Part shown: positions 17,112-26,864 of the stretch, piece by piece
Layout of the letters: every line of letters starts with the position of its first letter
Position numbering within the stretch: position 1 is the stretch's first letter
Origin: Candidatus Sulfotelmatobacter sp.
GTDB taxonomy: Bacteria > Acidobacteriota > Terriglobia > Terriglobales > Acidobacteriaceae
Assembly: GCA_017883385.1 (NCBI GenBank)
Contig: JADGNQ010000011.1
Location: 1 to 64,000 of the forward strand
DNA: 64,000 nucleotides
Direction: 5' to 3'
Notes under the pieces: generated by a model
The model's input: only the letters and a program-made list of their open reading frames with translations
What the model was told of the DNA's origin: nothing
The model's database searches: none
Made by a program: the position numbers and the translations under genes

Positions 17112-18683
17112 TTATAAGCACAATGAGCCGGTAAGGCGATCTTTGGAGATCGGGTTCATTTGCCAAGCGTCGAGAGACGCGAGTTCGGCGTTGCCGTCGA
17201 GTTTCAAGCGCAGCAGAGAGGATGGGGCTTGATAGATTCGCGCGGTAAGCGCTGTCGTTTTGTTGGCGAAGACTTCTAGCACCGAGCCGTCGAGGAACAT
17301 GTGCAGATGCACGGGTGATCCCGTGGCTCCGGCGAGTGGAGCCGCGACATCGTTCACGCGGAGGTCGCGACTTCCGGATCTGTTCGTGCAGGAGATAGTG
17401 GCGAAGTTCTCTCTGGTCTCGGCTTGCAGATGGATGGCGAATTCGTCCGCTTCGAGGCGGAGTTCGAGGTCTAGTTCCGCGGCGAGGTCATGGATGCGAA
17501 TAGCGTCGAGAATCTTCTGACGTGCGGCGGGGCTCTGCTCGGGATTGATGCCAGTGTGCGCCGCACGCAGTTTGTGCACGACGGGAGCGGGCTCGGTTTG
17601 TAATTCGTTTTGCGCGTTCAATGAGAGTACGCGAGGCAGTGACATTACGCCGGCCCATCCGGCTGCGATCAGGTCGGCGTCGGGCCTGGTTTCTGAAATC
17701 CACCCCCAGAGAACGCGATTGCCGTTTTTGTCGAGCATGGTTTTGGCGGCGTAGTACGATCCCCAATCGACGACGCCCTCCTTTTCAGGGGTGAAGCGCT
17801 GATTCGCGTAGGTGCCAACCTTCCAGCGCACCTTGCCCATCGTCGAGATCAGCAGCACGTGCTTGTTGCCTAATGGAAAAAAGTCGGGGCACTCCCACAT
17901 TTCTCCGGTGTCCACCGGGTTCACGCTCTTCGTGCCATTACCGGGGCCCTCGACCAGCGGATGCAGATAAGTCCAGTGGCGAAGGTCGGGCGATGTGTAG
18001 AGAAGGATGGCTCCGCCTTTGCCGCGGAAGCCTGACCCGAGAACCAACATCCAGGAATTGCCTTCGCGCCAGACGTAGGGATCGCGGAAGCCGGTGACTT
18101 CGGGGCCGGCAGGAGGAGCGGCGATGACTGGTTCGGGGAGTTTCTTCCAAGTGCGCAGGTCGTCATCCTGTGCTGTGGCGAGGCATTGCATTTCACGCCA
18201 CACGTGGACGCCATCGCGCAGCGTAGCTTCGGCGTCAGAGGCGGTGGTGGGAAGGACGCCAGTGTAGATCACAGTGGGCTTGCCGTTATCGAGTACGGCG
18301 CTGCCACTGAAGACGCCGTCGCGGTCGTAGCCGTTGGGAGTTGGCGAGATGGCGATCGGTTCGTGTTGCCAGTGGATCATGTCAGGGCTGGTGGCGTGCG
18401 CCCAATTCATGTTGCCCCAGACCGCAGCCTGCGGGTTGTATTGGTGAAACATGTGATAGCGGCCGTGGAAGAAAATCGGGCCGTTGGGATCGTTCATCCA
18501 GTTGTGGGCCGGCATCAGGTGGTACTGGGGGCGAAGAGGATCGGAGGCGAGCTTGCGGCAGAGGGCGTTGTTGGCCGGGTCAGTAGTTGGCGACAAGCGA
18601 CGAGGCCACAGGCGAGCCAGCGCGGCGGCGCCGGAAAGTTGGAGGAAAGATCGTCGGGAGAAGTGCAAGTGGCCCCGATTCAT
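17112..18683 (-). CDS. Tat-exported glycoside hydrolase family 32 beta-fructosidase
   Basis: A 523-aa GH32 enzyme that hydrolyses beta-fructofuranosidic bonds in sucrose, inulin or levan. The N-terminus has a twin-arginine motif, SRRSFLQLSGAAALA, so it is exported folded. GH32 landmarks are the nucleophile in NWMNDPNG (Asp about 65), the transition-state Asp in FRDPY (about 201) and the acid/base in MWECPDFFP (Glu about 264). A C-terminal beta-sandwich contains FLDGSVLEVFANK. The start is the ATG nearest the Tat motif; two further ATGs lie upstream. Together with the fructokinase at 25.9 kb it suggests external fructan or sucrose breakdown. Levanase and invertase cannot be told apart from sequence alone. 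Confidence 0.92.
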   Translation of the reverse strand: MNRGHLHFSRRSFLQLSGAAALARLWPRRLSPTTDPANNALCRKLASDPLRPQYHLMPAHNWMNDPNGPIFFHGRYHMFHQYNPQAAVWGNMNWAHATSPDMIHWQHEPIAISPTPNGYDRDGVFSGSAVLDNGKPTVIYTGVLPTTASDAEATLRDGVHVWREMQCLATAQDDDLRTWKKLPEPVIAAPPAGPEVTGFRDPYVWREGNSWMLVLGSGFRGKGGAILLYTSPDLRHWTYLHPLVEGPGNGTKSVNPVDTGEMWECPDFFPLGNKHVLLISTMGKVRWKVGTYANQRFTPEKEGVVDWGSYYAAKTMLDKNGNRVLWGWISETRPDADLIAAGWAGVMSLPRVLSLNAQNELQTEPAPVVHKLRAAHTGINPEQSPAARQKILDAIRIHDLAAELDLELRLEADEFAIHLQAETRENFATISCTNRSGSRDLRVNDVAAPLAGATGSPVHLHMFLDGSVLEVFANKTTALTARIYQAPSSLLRLKLDGNAELASLDAWQMNPISKDRLTGSLCL

Positions 18684-18707
18684 ATGATGATACATACGAA
18701 AAACCTT

Positions 18708-18734
18708 AAACCACAAAGGGCACGAAGGAAAGCC
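18708..18734. repeat. Short degenerate purine-rich repeat
   Basis: In the gap between the divergent GH32 and TPR genes, the stretch around CCACAAAG-GGCACGAAG-GAAAGCC looks like two to three degenerate 8-9-nt tandem units. Nothing else was found in this roughly 110-nt gap except a TATAAT hexamer that overlaps the proposed TPR start codon. Confidence 0.35.
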
Positions 18735-18794
18735 ATGACAATACGACAGTCCTAGTTTTACACCACACAGTTCGGCAGAAATGCGTTGGATATA

Positions 18795-20594
18795 ATGCCA
18801 GAAAGATCAGAACAACTCCTACTCATCGTGACCCGACAGAATCCTAGGCTCGTTCATTTCTGCGTGATAACCATCTTCTCAGTGAGTGTTGCGATGCTGG
18901 CGCAAACATCACATCCGCCAAAATCCGCGGAGCGACTCGCTCTGCAGCGTGGGCAAGAGGCGATCAAGAATCACGATATCGTGGGGGCTCGGGCGGAATT
19001 TGAAAAGGCTGTGCGGCTTGCTCCGAATGACGCCGAGGCCCAGTCGGGTCTGGGTTGGGTGCTGGCGCAGCAAGGAGAACTGGATGCGGCGGTTTCGCAT
19101 TTGAGGGCCGCGATCAAGGCTATGCCCGCGTTTGTAGACGCTCGCCTGACCTTGGCGCGCGTGTTGGGTCAGCAGGGAAAGCCTGCAGAAGCCGAGCAGG
19201 AAGTGCGAACGGCGGTGAAAAGCGCGCCGGGTATTGCGGAGGCACATCGGGTTTTGGGGAGAATGCTCAGCCAGCGCGGTTCGCAGGATGAGGCTCTGAC
19301 GGAGATGCGACGTGCGGTGGATCTGGCTCCGGAGCGCGCCGATCTGCGGGATGACCTGGGCTCGGTTCTCGCGCAGCAGAACCGGTTTGTCGACGCGGAA
19401 GTCGCGTTCAAGGAAGCTATACGTTTGCAGCCAAGCCTGGAACCGGCACACTTTCATCTCGGCGTGATTTACTGGCAAGCGAAACGGATGGACGAGGCCG
19501 CCAGCGAACTGGGACAGGCGGTGGAACTGGCGCCGCAGGATGCAGTTGCTCATGACTATCTGGCAAAGACTCTGGGCGCGCAGTCCAAGAATGTGGAAGC
19601 GCTGCAGGAACTGCGAAAGGCGGCCGCGTTGAAGCCAGACTGGTTCGAATTGCAGATTGAGTTAGGGCTTGCCAGCCAGCGTGCCGCGGACGCCGACGGA
19701 GCGGTGGCGGCGTTTGGAGAAGCTGTCAAGCTGCATCCCCAGGATGCGGAGGCGTTCAACGATCTGGGGTTGGCGCTGATTCAGAAAGGGGATGCCGAGA
19801 GATCGATTGCGAAATTCCAAACTGCGGCGCAACTGCGTCCTGAAGACGGCACTTTACGCGGGAACTTAGCCATCGCGTACATGCAGAGATCGGACTTCGA
19901 CGCAGCTATTACAGAACTACAGGCCGGGATCAAGCTAGCGCCTGAAAACGCGTCCCTCCACTACAACCTGGGACTTGCTTACAAGCTGAAGGATCAACTC
20001 GACAAAGCGGTTCCCGAGTTTAAAAACGCGATTGCGTTGCAGCCGGACTTGGCGGATGCGCATTACACGCTGGGAGTTCTGTTCTGGCAAAAAGGTGAAT
20101 TCGACCAGGCGGCCGAGGAGTTGAAGAAGGCAATTCAGGGTCAACCCAATTACGCCGAAGCGCATTACACGCTGGGCACGGTTTTCAAGCAGCAGGGGAA
20201 ACTGCCCGAGGCTGCGACGGAGCTGCGAGAGGCGATTCGCTTGCAGCCTGATTTTGCGGGGGCGCACACGACGCTGGCGGCGGTGCTGCGCCAGTTGGGC
20301 GACGCACAGGGCGCTGCCGACGAAGCACGTGCGGGAGCGAAGATTGCGGCCTCCACCAATAATCTGCAGGCGGCGACGTTTGCGACGAACTCGGGAAAGA
20401 GATTGCTGAGCGTAGGCGACGTGGAAGGTGCGATCGCACAATTCAGGTCGGCCATCAATTCAGAACCTGCCTACGCAGCCGCGCATTATCATCTTGGGCT
20501 GGCGTTGACGCAGAAGGGTCAGAAGGACGAGGCGAAGAAGGAATTTCAGAGGGCGGTGGAACTAGATCCGCACTCGGTGCCGCCGGGGCAGTAG
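18795..20594 (+). CDS. Exported tetratricopeptide-repeat protein
   Basis: About 599 aa. After a membrane/signal segment (FCVITIFSVSVAMLAQ) the protein is a solenoid of about fifteen 34-residue TPR units, with repeated cores such as PNDAEAQSGLGWVLAQQGEL and PNYAEAHYTLGTVFKQQGKL. TPR arrays are protein-interaction scaffolds; no catalytic domain is present. The start is uncertain: this ATG lies inside TATAAT with no clear ribosome site, and a GTG at 18828 would give a cleaner signal peptide. It converges with the regulator gene downstream, only 18 nt apart, and may be part of the sugar-uptake island, though its partner is not evident. Confidence 0.8.
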   Translation: MPERSEQLLLIVTRQNPRLVHFCVITIFSVSVAMLAQTSHPPKSAERLALQRGQEAIKNHDIVGARAEFEKAVRLAPNDAEAQSGLGWVLAQQGELDAAVSHLRAAIKAMPAFVDARLTLARVLGQQGKPAEAEQEVRTAVKSAPGIAEAHRVLGRMLSQRGSQDEALTEMRRAVDLAPERADLRDDLGSVLAQQNRFVDAEVAFKEAIRLQPSLEPAHFHLGVIYWQAKRMDEAASELGQAVELAPQDAVAHDYLAKTLGAQSKNVEALQELRKAAALKPDWFELQIELGLASQRAADADGAVAAFGEAVKLHPQDAEAFNDLGLALIQKGDAERSIAKFQTAAQLRPEDGTLRGNLAIAYMQRSDFDAAITELQAGIKLAPENASLHYNLGLAYKLKDQLDKAVPEFKNAIALQPDLADAHYTLGVLFWQKGEFDQAAEELKKAIQGQPNYAEAHYTLGTVFKQQGKLPEAATELREAIRLQPDFAGAHTTLAAVLRQLGDAQGAADEARAGAKIAASTNNLQAATFATNSGKRLLSVGDVEGAIAQFRSAINSEPAYAAAHYHLGLALTQKGQKDEAKKEFQRAVELDPHSVPPGQ

Positions 20595-20612
20595 CTATCC
20601 ATGCGGGAATCT

Positions 20613-21881
20613 TCAGTTGCTCCGATTCCGAACCGCCACTAGATCTGTCATGACAGGAACTCCGTGCGCGATCTTCACGTGCAGGAGTGCCTCGAACGGT
20701 TTTAACTCTCCCGGTTTCGTCACGTTCAGGCGCAGCAATAACTCCTTGACCGAGTCTTCCCGGCAAACATACTCCGCGGCCGCTTGGGTTCCGAAGGTGG
20801 AGTTTCCGGCGAGGATCAGGATGGCTCGCGAAGGGTCCAACCCGGGCAGGAGACTGACGACGGCGTAGTCCTCAGTCGTCGGCTGGTTCGCGGGCGTGGC
20901 GAGGAATAGTTTTGGCTCACCAGGCTGAGGATGAACGTTGAGTACGGCGAGGTCTCCCTTACGAGGGCCGGAATCGAGGCGCTGGAATACGAATTCCTGC
21001 GTTCCGGGAATATCGAGCAGCGTAAGATTTTCGGAGGGAGATCCGACGAATATCAGGTCATTATTCTTGGCGTCGTCGAGAGAGAACAGGGCACCGCGCT
21101 TGACGCGAATCGGGCGATTGAAGAGTGCGAAGACGTGGTCAAGTTGGTGGATGGCCAGTACTTCGCCCACACCCGTGTAGTGATCGAGGATGAATGTGCG
21201 AGTGTCAGATTTGGTATTGAAATAGCGCATGCCGGTTTCGGGCCTTCCGACAAAGCTGCCGTTGCTGAATATTACCCAGGGTTGCTGCGGGCTGGTCACG
21301 AAGCCATTCCAAAAAATCTGAAAAGCCGGTGCGATGGGCTCGCTCGTGGCGGACTGAGTGCGGGTGCGCTGCGACAGCAGGATGGCGCTCGTGACCAGCG
21401 AGGCCGCCAGAAGCACCGAGAGAACGAGAACCACAATGGCCCAGGAGCGGGTCCATGTGCCTGCCTCCTCCTTTTTTGCCCTGGGTTCAAGGGTAAAGGT
21501 CGGAGTCGGCTGCTGGGTGCCGGCTCTTGGAGTGCGCAGGTGGAAAGTGAGCGCGTACGAACCCTTGGGGAGTTCGACGACGACGAGATCCTCCGGGCCC
21601 TCCTGAGCGTAATACTCGGCCAATTTTACGCGCAGGCGTCCCGCCTGAACCCGTACCGTGGAATCGCTCTGGGGATCGAAGCCCGCCGGGCGGCCCAGGA
21701 CCTCGGTGGCGATCTGGTACTCCTTGAGCGCGACGCCAGGGTGATCGAGGGAGTGTTCGGCGAGGTAGCGGAGCAACTTGCACAGGGATTCAGAGGTGTG
21801 CAGGCTATGACTAATAATAAGTTTCTCTATTTGTTGGAAGCATTGCTCCCGACCGAGCGCGAAAGTGTGCGTCACAGCCAT
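20613..21881 (-). CDS. Membrane-anchored winged-helix regulator
   Basis: 422 aa. The N-terminal ~110 residues look like an OmpR-type winged-helix region, with LCKLLRYLAEHSLD, LKEYQIATEVLGRP, FDPQSDSTVRVQAGRLRVKL and VVELPKGSYALTF; this arrangement recurs in acidobacterial one-component regulators. A Lys/Glu-rich linker leads to one membrane helix (WAIVVLVLSVLLAASLVTSAILL) and an extracytoplasmic sensor-like domain of about 240 residues. The design resembles ToxR/CadC: external sensing with cytoplasmic DNA binding. It is divergent from the TonB-receptor gene, with about 190 nt between starts, and is the obvious candidate to control that gene and the sugar genes beyond. Confidence 0.75.
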   Translation of the reverse strand: MAVTHTFALGREQCFQQIEKLIISHSLHTSESLCKLLRYLAEHSLDHPGVALKEYQIATEVLGRPAGFDPQSDSTVRVQAGRLRVKLAEYYAQEGPEDLVVVELPKGSYALTFHLRTPRAGTQQPTPTFTLEPRAKKEEAGTWTRSWAIVVLVLSVLLAASLVTSAILLSQRTRTQSATSEPIAPAFQIFWNGFVTSPQQPWVIFSNGSFVGRPETGMRYFNTKSDTRTFILDHYTGVGEVLAIHQLDHVFALFNRPIRVKRGALFSLDDAKNNDLIFVGSPSENLTLLDIPGTQEFVFQRLDSGPRKGDLAVLNVHPQPGEPKLFLATPANQPTTEDYAVVSLLPGLDPSRAILILAGNSTFGTQAAAEYVCREDSVKELLLRLNVTKPGELKPFEALLHVKIAHGVPVMTDLVAVRNRSN

Positions 21882-22072
21882 ATAACAGGGAAGTAACGAA
21901 ACAACGTATCTTACTGCAACAGTGGCACTTTACACCCGTAACGGTATCAAACCTAGTGAAACTTATTCCAGATAATTGTTTTGTATTACGACTGCACTCC
22001 TACTCGCATCAAGTATCCCTCTGCATTTCCGGGGCACAACCTGTTTTTGGCAAAGTTCTGAGGAGGAAGTTC

Positions 22073-25000
22073 ATGAAAAGGTCAGTATGGGCCGCTATGG
22101 CCGCGTTGAGTCTACTGTGCAGTCTGTGGGTGCCTAGTGCATTCGGCCAAGCCGTGTACGGCAGCATTCTGGGTTCAGTCACGGACCCGTCCGGTGCAGC
22201 CGTGAATGGAGCCAAGATCTCCGTCACCAGCCAGAGCAAGAATGTGACGACCGACGCTACCACCAATGAGAGTGGCAACTACGCGGTGACGCACTTGATC
22301 CCGGATGTCTACACCGTACGCATCGAGGCCCAAGGATTCAAGGTTATCGAGTACAAAGACATTCAGGTGTCTGCCGATGCCGGGTCGCGCCTGGACGGAC
22401 AGTTTCAAGTGGGCGGATCCTCGGAAACGGTAGAGGTCACCAGCGAAGCTCCTCAACTCAAGACCGACCGCGCTGACGTCGCGACCGAGTTCAGTGGAAA
22501 ACAGCTGGAAGAACTTCCGATCTTCAACAGAAACTTCCAGAGCCTCGAGTTGCTCACGCCGGGAACCCAGATCATCACAGGCTGGGGCCACGCTGCCACA
22601 GAGAACCCGCAGGGCAGCAAACAGATTTTCGTGAACGGACAGCACTTCAGCGGTACCGGGTACGAGTTGGACGGTACCGACAATCAGGATCCGATTTTGG
22701 GAATCATCATCGTCAACCCGAGTCTGGACTCGGTGACAGAAACGAAGATGACAACCCAGAACTACGACGCCGAGTTCGGCAAGGCGCTGGGCGGAATCAT
22801 GACGGCGCAGACCAAGTCGGGCAGCAACCAGTTTCACGGCAGCGGCTACTTCTATGACTTGGATCCGGTGGATCCAGCGAAGAATCCGTTCACCGGCTCG
22901 GCTGTTCCCAATAGCTGGAAGCAATTTGGTGGCGCCGTGGGTGGCCCCATCATCAAGAACAAGCTGTTCTTCTTCGGCAACTACGAAGGGACGCGTCGAA
23001 CCTCAGGCGTGTCCGTCAAGATCTCGGTTCCGACAGATTTGGTTCGCTCGACCTGTCTTACTGCGGGTAGCGCGAACTGCGATCTGAGCGAATATCTTGC
23101 TGCGGGCCTCGGCGGCGGAGCCGGCCAGGTGTACAACCCGTGGGAACCTGATGGGTCGCGGACGGCGTACGCTGGCGACGTTATTCCGATGAGCGTACTG
23201 CAGACCTATGACCCCAACGGAGTGGCCGAGCATATTTTGTCTCTGTTACCGGCTCCTAATACGACCGGTATCAACAATGGCACGGTCGACAACTATACGA
23301 AGAGCGGAAGCGGCAGCTTCAACGACTACCAGTACACCGGCCGCGTTGATTACTCTGTGAACCAGAAGCTGCAGATTTTCGGCCGCTACACGCACGCCCA
23401 CTTCAAGCTTTCCGGTTCACCCATCTTTGGAACTGAAATTGGTGGACCCGGACTGGGCTATTTGGGTTTGGCAGGTCAGTCAGTGATCCAGAACTACAGC
23501 GTGGCGGGTGGCTTCAACTACACGCTGAGCAGTAGCCTGCTGACGGACTTCCGATTCGGATATTTTCGTTACAATCCGCATTCCACGAAGTATGACGGCA
23601 GTGTAGCCGGAGCAACTAACCTCGGACTCCCCGGATTGAACACTTCCGATCCGTCGACAGGCGGCCTGCCGCAACTTACCTTTGACCAAACCATTGGCGT
23701 CAACAGCACTGGTAACAACGGCATAGGAGAAGGCCTTAACGTCAGCCGCTGCAATTGCCCCCTGACGGAGAAAGAACAGGGGTACCAGTTCGTAAACAAC
23801 TGGACGAAGATCAAGGGCAACCATCAGTTCAAGTTTGGTGTTGATTTGCGGCACGCGACCAACTTGCGGATACCCTCAGATGCGAATCGGACCGGCATCT
23901 TCAACTTTAACCATCAAGGCACCTCCAACAACAGCATCGGTGGCTTGGATATCGCCACTTTCCTGTTCGGGGAAACGACCGGCTTCAACCGGTATGTTGG
24001 TTCGCCCACGGAACTGACTTCAATCGAGACGCAAAACAGGTACTTCGTTTACGCACAGGACACGTTTCGCGCGACTCAAAAACTGACCGTGAACTACGGC
24101 CTGCGCTGGGAGTTCTACACTCCTGAGTATGTCAACGGCAAGGGTAACGGCGGCTACGCGGTGCTTCCTGAGGGAGTGATTCGAGTTGCAGGCTACGGCG
24201 GCATCAGCATGAACGGAGACACCGCCAAGAACTACAAGCTTTTTGCTCCGCGGCTCGGAATCGCTTATGAGATCAACCCCAGAACTGTGGTTCGGCTGGG
24301 CTACGGGCGCAGCTTCGACATCGGCGTCTTTGGGTCGCTGTTTGGACATACGGTGACGCAGAACCTGCCGGTCCTGGCCAACCAAACGATCAACGGGCCT
24401 ACCAATGACAACAAGACGCCCGCCTTTAATTTCACGGACGGCCCCACTCCGAACCAGTTCCCTGTAATCCCATCCAATGGGATACTTCCGCTATTTGGCC
24501 CCTGCGCTGCTAATACGCCGGCCGGCACGTGCCAGGCTCTCAACGTGGGACCGCACCTTCGGCCCGACAAGCTCGTAGCCCCCACAGTGGATGCGTGGAA
24601 CGCAACCCTGCAGCGCCAGATTACGAATAAGACCAGCCTGGAAGTGAGCTACGTAGGCAACCATGGCAGCCATGTGTTCAAGGGTACCGGCCCTACGTAC
24701 AACCCGAATCAGGCGACCGTAGCAAATTTTCACGTCATTAACCCTGCCAATCCCATCGACATTCACACTGGGCAGCCGGGATTCTACACCTACAACCAGA
24801 GGTCACCCTACAACAATGCCTTCACAACCCCCTACACGGACGAGAACGGCGTACAGACCAATGTGGTTTGCTGCTCGGGTTATGGTTTTGGGTATGCTGG
24901 AAACGACGGGGTTAACAAGTACAACGCTCTGCAGATCAAGCTGGACCAGCGGACGGCTGCTGGCCTGACGCTCACCGCGTCCTACACTTATGCAAAAGCC

Positions 25001-25720
25001 TATGACAACGACGGCAGTTACCAGCCTGATCTCACCCAAGGCTGGGGACGTCAGGACTTCAACCGCGACAGCGTTTTGATTCTGACCTCGCTCTACGAAT
25101 TGCCGTTTGGCAAGGGCAAACACTTCCTTGGGAACATAGGCCGCGGAGCAGACATGCTTCTGGGCGGATGGCAGTGGAACGCAACCATGATCATCGGCAG
25201 CGGTCTGCCGTTCTCCCCCGGCTACAACAATTGCAATCTCGACCGGGACACAGGTCCCTGCCGACCCAGCTTGAACGGGGGATTCCATATGGGGTCCGGC
25301 AGCTTCAACAACCAAACTCGGACGGTCACCTACTTTACTCCGGTGAGCACGTCCCTTTGCGATAGCCCCTTTACTCACTATGATTCGGGTGTGGATGCAC
25401 TCGTGCCGGACTGCCCGACCGTCGTCACGCAGAGCGGCCCGTTTGCCGGTCCGGGAGTTGGCAAATTCGGCAACGTCCATCGCAATCAGTTCACCGGACC
25501 CGGAGAGTTCGTGTCCGATATGTCCCTGTTCAAGAACTTCAGCATCACTGAGTCGGTCAAGGCCCAGTTCCAGGCGGAGTTCTTCAATGTCTTCAACCAC
25601 CCGGTGTACAACCTACCCAGCAATACTTGTATCGACTGTGGCGGGGCCGGCGTCATCAACAGCTTGCAGGGCGACAGCCAGATGCGGCAGTTGCAGTTCG
25701 GTTTCCGGGTTACCTTCTAA
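22073..25720 (+). CDS. Oar-like TonB-dependent outer-membrane receptor
   Basis: 1215 aa. A signal peptide (WAAMAALSLLCSLWVPSAFG) precedes a carboxypeptidase-regulatory-like domain (GSILGSVTDPSGAAVNGAKI, about 28-110). A plug region follows, with QLEELPIFNRNFQSLELLTP, and then a long outer-membrane beta-barrel ending in an aromatic C-terminus (LQFGFRVTF). This is the Oar/CarboxypepD_reg class expanded in Acidobacteriota, functionally like SusC receptors. AGGAGG six bases before the ATG decides the start; 39 upstream in-frame codons are rejected. Flanking glycosidase and fructokinase genes suggest an oligosaccharide substrate, which is inference. A strong terminator follows. Confidence 0.93.
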   Translation: MKRSVWAAMAALSLLCSLWVPSAFGQAVYGSILGSVTDPSGAAVNGAKISVTSQSKNVTTDATTNESGNYAVTHLIPDVYTVRIEAQGFKVIEYKDIQVSADAGSRLDGQFQVGGSSETVEVTSEAPQLKTDRADVATEFSGKQLEELPIFNRNFQSLELLTPGTQIITGWGHAATENPQGSKQIFVNGQHFSGTGYELDGTDNQDPILGIIIVNPSLDSVTETKMTTQNYDAEFGKALGGIMTAQTKSGSNQFHGSGYFYDLDPVDPAKNPFTGSAVPNSWKQFGGAVGGPIIKNKLFFFGNYEGTRRTSGVSVKISVPTDLVRSTCLTAGSANCDLSEYLAAGLGGGAGQVYNPWEPDGSRTAYAGDVIPMSVLQTYDPNGVAEHILSLLPAPNTTGINNGTVDNYTKSGSGSFNDYQYTGRVDYSVNQKLQIFGRYTHAHFKLSGSPIFGTEIGGPGLGYLGLAGQSVIQNYSVAGGFNYTLSSSLLTDFRFGYFRYNPHSTKYDGSVAGATNLGLPGLNTSDPSTGGLPQLTFDQTIGVNSTGNNGIGEGLNVSRCNCPLTEKEQGYQFVNNWTKIKGNHQFKFGVDLRHATNLRIPSDANRTGIFNFNHQGTSNNSIGGLDIATFLFGETTGFNRYVGSPTELTSIETQNRYFVYAQDTFRATQKLTVNYGLRWEFYTPEYVNGKGNGGYAVLPEGVIRVAGYGGISMNGDTAKNYKLFAPRLGIAYEINPRTVVRLGYGRSFDIGVFGSLFGHTVTQNLPVLANQTINGPTNDNKTPAFNFTDGPTPNQFPVIPSNGILPLFGPCAANTPAGTCQALNVGPHLRPDKLVAPTVDAWNATLQRQITNKTSLEVSYVGNHGSHVFKGTGPTYNPNQATVANFHVINPANPIDIHTGQPGFYTYNQRSPYNNAFTTPYTDENGVQTNVVCCSGYGFGYAGNDGVNKYNALQIKLDQRTAAGLTLTASYTYAKAYDNDGSYQPDLTQGWGRQDFNRDSVLILTSLYELPFGKGKHFLGNIGRGADMLLGGWQWNATMIIGSGLPFSPGYNNCNLDRDTGPCRPSLNGGFHMGSGSFNNQTRTVTYFTPVSTSLCDSPFTHYDSGVDALVPDCPTVVTQSGPFAGPGVGKFGNVHRNQFTGPGEFVSDMSLFKNFSITESVKAQFQAEFFNVFNHPVYNLPSNTCIDCGGAGVINSLQGDSQMRQLQFGFRVTF

Positions 25721-25743
25721 CCCAAGCCGTCAAACAAACTACT

Positions 25744-25775
25744 CTGGGGGAGCCAACGGCTCCCCCAGATTTTCT
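25744..25775 (+). terminator. Rho-independent terminator after the TonB receptor
   Basis: A perfect 11-bp stem, CTGGGGGAGCC / GGCTCCCCCAG with an AAC loop, is followed by ATTTTCT, a textbook intrinsic terminator. It separates the receptor transcript from the fructokinase gene. Confidence 0.88.
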
Positions 25776-25857
25776 GATACACAGCTCGGTTTTCCTGCCA
25801 CTGTTTTCGGTCGATCACCGTAAACGTTTTCGGAATGAAAACTGCCGGAATGGAACC

Positions 25858-26757
25858 ATGAAAAAGAAAGTGGTGGGCTTGGGGGAAGTGCTTTGGGATG
25901 TTCTGCCGGACCGCACGTGTCTGGGCGGGGCGCCGGCGAATTTTGCCTACGTCACGACCCTGATGGGCGATCAGGGTATCGTGGCTAGCCGCGTGGGTGA
26001 GGACTCGCAGGGACTGGAAGCGCTACGGCGCATGGAGGAACTCGGGCTCAACATCGATCATGTGCAGACGGATCCTCAGCATCCGACAGGCACGGTGAAA
26101 GTAGACCTTGACGGCAAGGGGCAGGCGCGATTTGAGATTGCGCATCCGGTGGCCTGGGACTCTCTGGAGTGGACGCGAGATTGGCAGGACCTTGCGGAAA
26201 CGGTCGATGCAGTTTGTTTTGGATCGCTGGCGCAGCGTTCGGAGGAGAGCCGTACCACAGTTCGACGTTTTCTCAAGGCCACGTCGCCGGGCGCGGTGAA
26301 AATTTTCGACGTCAACCTCAGGCAGTCCTATTTCTCACCGGAAGTTCTCTCCGAATCGATGAGGCTGGCGGACATCGTCAAGCTGAACGACGAAGAACTA
26401 CCGAAGATCATGGGCCTGCACGGTTTTCCTTACAAAGATGAGTTATCGTCGGCGCAGCGGTTGGTCGGCGCGTTTGACTTGAAACTGGTCTGCATCACGC
26501 GGGGAGGGCGGGGCAGTCTGCTGGTGCGCGGCAGGGATTCCAGCGAGCACCCAGGCTTTCAAGTCCGGGTGGCCGATACCGTGGGATCGGGCGATGCTTT
26601 TACCGCGGGACTGGTGCATGAGTACCTGCAGGGCGCGTCCCTGGCTCTGATGAACGAAGTCGCGAATCTCGTGGGAGCCTGGGTGGCCAGCGAAGTGGGC
26701 GCCATGCCCTCACCGAAGCGAGGAGCTCTGGAGAATTCGTTGGCGGAGATTCGCTGA
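25858..26757 (+). CDS. PfkB-family fructokinase-like sugar kinase
   Basis: A 299-aa ribokinase/PfkB-fold kinase. The N-terminal VVGLGEVLWDVLPD and CLGGAPANFAYVT match fructokinases, GGRGSLLVRG is the hinge region, and VADTVGSGDAFTAGLVHEYL contains the anion hole and catalytic Asp (GxGD motif 2). Fructose phosphorylation fits the neighbouring GH32 enzyme, which releases fructose. The ATG was chosen to match the family N-terminus; the 77 in-frame codons upstream run through the terminator and are not coding. Confidence 0.85.
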   Translation: MKKKVVGLGEVLWDVLPDRTCLGGAPANFAYVTTLMGDQGIVASRVGEDSQGLEALRRMEELGLNIDHVQTDPQHPTGTVKVDLDGKGQARFEIAHPVAWDSLEWTRDWQDLAETVDAVCFGSLAQRSEESRTTVRRFLKATSPGAVKIFDVNLRQSYFSPEVLSESMRLADIVKLNDEELPKIMGLHGFPYKDELSSAQRLVGAFDLKLVCITRGGRGSLLVRGRDSSEHPGFQVRVADTVGSGDAFTAGLVHEYLQGASLALMNEVANLVGAWVASEVGAMPSPKRGALENSLAEIR

Positions 26758-26864
26758 CGTAGATCGATAGTTCGAGGAAAAAGTGCGGGAGTTCTCCTGC
26801 TGTTGTATAGTTACGAAAGATTGTGTTTTCTTTCGTTATGCAGCGACACTCAGGAGAGGGAAAC

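Noticed and set aside
18791-18796. TATAAT as the promoter of the TPR gene
   Set aside because: It overlaps the proposed start codon and has no -35 at the right distance; it is only meaningful if the GTG at 18828 is the true start.
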